Assembly (NCBI GenBank): GCA_036924285.1
Contig: JAYKYS010000010.1
Coordinates: 11,755,001-11,819,000 of the forward strand
Length of the DNA: 64,000 bases
Direction: 5' to 3'
DNA from: Asterella californica
Taxonomy: Eukaryota > Streptophyta > Marchantiopsida > Marchantiales > Aytoniaceae
Within the stretch, counting starts at the first letter, position 1, and each line of letters starts with the position of its first letter. Below, piece by piece: positions 62,605 through 64,000 of the stretch. The position numbers were made by a program, and so were the translations under genes. The notes under the pieces are model-generated. The model made no database searches. It saw nothing but the letters and a program-made list of their open reading frames with translations, and was not told the origin of the DNA.

Positions 62605-64000
62605 TGTCGTGTCGTGGACCGGCTCCTATCTGAAATTCAGACATCGATGCTTGTCGCTCCAAAGACACTCATGAGAAAGACAAGTTAGGCCCCAGCTTAC
62701 GGGCTTTTGGTGCAACTTTGGATCTTTGCTTTTATCGCATCAGTGGATAGAGCTCCTTGTCAGCTTTCCGTAGACACTTTGTCTACTTCGTTTGGACGCC
62801 TAGTGGAGAAGTTACAGGACCCGAAAGATGGAGAAAACAAGCTAGGCCCCACCTTACGGACTTTTGGCGCAACTTCAGATCTTCGCTTTTATCGCATCAA
62901 TGGATAGAGCTCCTTGTCAGCTTTCCATATGCACTTTGTCTACTTCGTTTCGACGTCTAGTGGAGAAATTACAAGACTCGAAAGATGGAGAAAACAAGCT
63001 AGGCCCCAGCTTACGAGCTTTTGGCGCAACTTCGGATCTTCGCTTTTATCGCATCAATGGATAGAGCTCCTTGTCAGCTTTCCATAGGCACTTTGTCTAT
63101 TTCGTTTGGACGCCTAGTGGAGAAGTTACAAGACTCGAAAGATGGAGAAAACAAGCTAGGCCCCAGCTTATAGACTTTTGCACGACTTCATATCTTTACT
63201 TTCATCGCATCAGTGGATAGAGCTCTTTGTCAGCACTTCATAGGCACTTTGTTTACTTCATTTGGACGTCTAGCGAAGAAGTTATGCGACTCAAAAGAAG
63301 GAAAAATCAAGCTAGGCCTTAGTTTACTTGCTGATTGGGTATTTGAGACTTCAGGCGTTATATCAAAGATGCAAGGGACCTACTTCCTCATTATTGATGA
63401 AAACTGATACGTACCGAGATTGACGTAAGGGGGCTGCTTAAGAGATTAGCTTGCGCCTGCGACTTGTCAACGGACGGTTCAGGAGATTTGGAGGTACAAT
63501 GCAAACGCGCAAGGCGTCGTTGGGTTCAGATCTGTGCAAGTTACGTGTGGGTTAAGACGATTCGGGAAGAGGCGGATGGGTGTGTGTACTGGGAGTAATT
63601 GAGACACAGGAAGCAGATTTGGGATTTTCAGTTACTTGTGAAGGAGAGTTGGACCGTTCGGGTCGTTCCGGAGTCCAAACTTGCTGTCCTTGGATCCATC
63701 GAGATCAAGATCAGAACAACGAGTTCTTCAGGAAATTGAAGACGATACGAAGTTTCATCGGGCGGTTTGGGAGTTTTGAGTGAAATTGACTCGCAGGGAA
63801 GCGCTTACATCATATTTCGTTCGCCTGCGACCTGAGATTGGGTTGTTCTTCGCGATCGGTGAGCCAAGCTCTTCGTTCTTGGTGCCTACGCGATCAAGGA
63901 GTCTTCATCTACTCATAGGAGAAGATCATGTGTGGATTGGATTGTTGGTTTGAGTGTGGTGAGCAAGTTTGAGCCGCAGGGAGCTAATTTATGTCAGTTT
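62605..64000 (+). mobile_element. Ty3/gypsy 3' LTR, runs off the window
   Basis: It starts TGTCGTGTCGTGGACCGGCTCC and follows the LTR at 58143 closely. It carries four 156-bp units instead of three. It is cut by the window end; allowing for the extra repeat it should finish about 770 bp beyond. Confidence 0.92.
62680..63305 (+). repeat. 156-bp tandem repeat, 4 units, in the LTR
   Basis: Unit starts (caag(c/t)taggcccca) are near 62681, 62839, 62995 and 63151, with the diverged terminal start near 63308. Units 2 and 3 are the most similar, consistent with recent duplication by unequal exchange or slippage during reverse transcription. Confidence 0.85.

Noticed and set aside
1..64000. CRISPR array, bacterial operon or phage region
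   Set aside because: No regularly spaced short repeats with unique spacers, no Shine-Dalgarno-linked gene runs; introns and retrotransposons show nuclear plant DNA.

Overview
The window is nuclear plant DNA that is mostly repeats, with one clearly functional gene. Short introns (61-353 bp) with GT/AG ends, long AT-rich gene-free stretches and Ty3/gypsy retrotransposons of a type I associate with non-seed plants and fungi suggest a bryophyte, most likely a moss. That assignment is an inference from gene structure and element type; no marker gene settles it.

Layout. 1-4.0 kb: no recognisable gene, one very weak retrotransposon gag trace. 4.0-12.5 kb: wreckage of a Ty3/gypsy family. It holds a plus-strand LTR cut at its 3' end (4007-5701), a minus-strand gag-protease region (5705-7821), a complete minus-strand LTR (7898-9899), and then a decayed plus-strand reverse transcriptase-RNase H stretch (10600-12510). 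The two LTRs face each other, so the 5.9-kb block is flanked by 1.7-2.0 kb inverted repeats. 12.5-20.5 kb: AT-rich non-coding DNA with small tandem and inverted repeats.

20.5-25.5 kb (minus strand): a complete 15-exon gene for an 825-residue kelch beta-propeller/coiled-coil protein of the plant At5g18590/At5g04420 type. The whole exon chain was rebuilt by hand, and splice sites and phases all agree. A 9-codon upstream ORF lies 22 bases before its start codon.

25.5-50 kb: long AT-rich intergenic DNA with several perfect hairpins, short tandem repeats, a dispersed repeat present three times (37.8, 42.2 and 42.9 kb) and at least three tRNA-derived SINE-like insertions (46.8, 48.6 and 49.7 kb). 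50.6-53.6 kb: a dead hAT-type transposase gene of the zinc-finger (ZNF862-like) class, with one frameshift and three in-frame stops, preceded by a 500-bp array rich in GTGCT. 55.9-57.8 kb: a decayed minus-strand pol of a different Ty3/gypsy lineage (YIDD reverse transcriptase). 57.8 kb to the end: a gag-only, pol-deleted derivative of the first retrotransposon family, arranged as internal 3' end, LTR, gag internal region, LTR, with the last LTR running off the window.

The retrotransposon pieces belong together. The LTRs at 4.0, 7.9, 58.1 and 62.6 kb are homologous, all carry a 156-bp tandem repeat near their 5' ends (2, 3, 3 and 4 copies), and the gag remains at 5.9-7.8 and 60.2-61.9 kb align along their length. 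No rRNA, functional tRNA gene, CRISPR array or organellar segment was seen, and I found no convincing undescribed multi-gene system. The most unusual items are the inverted-LTR composite, the LTR-internal repeats, the SINE family and the GTGCT array.
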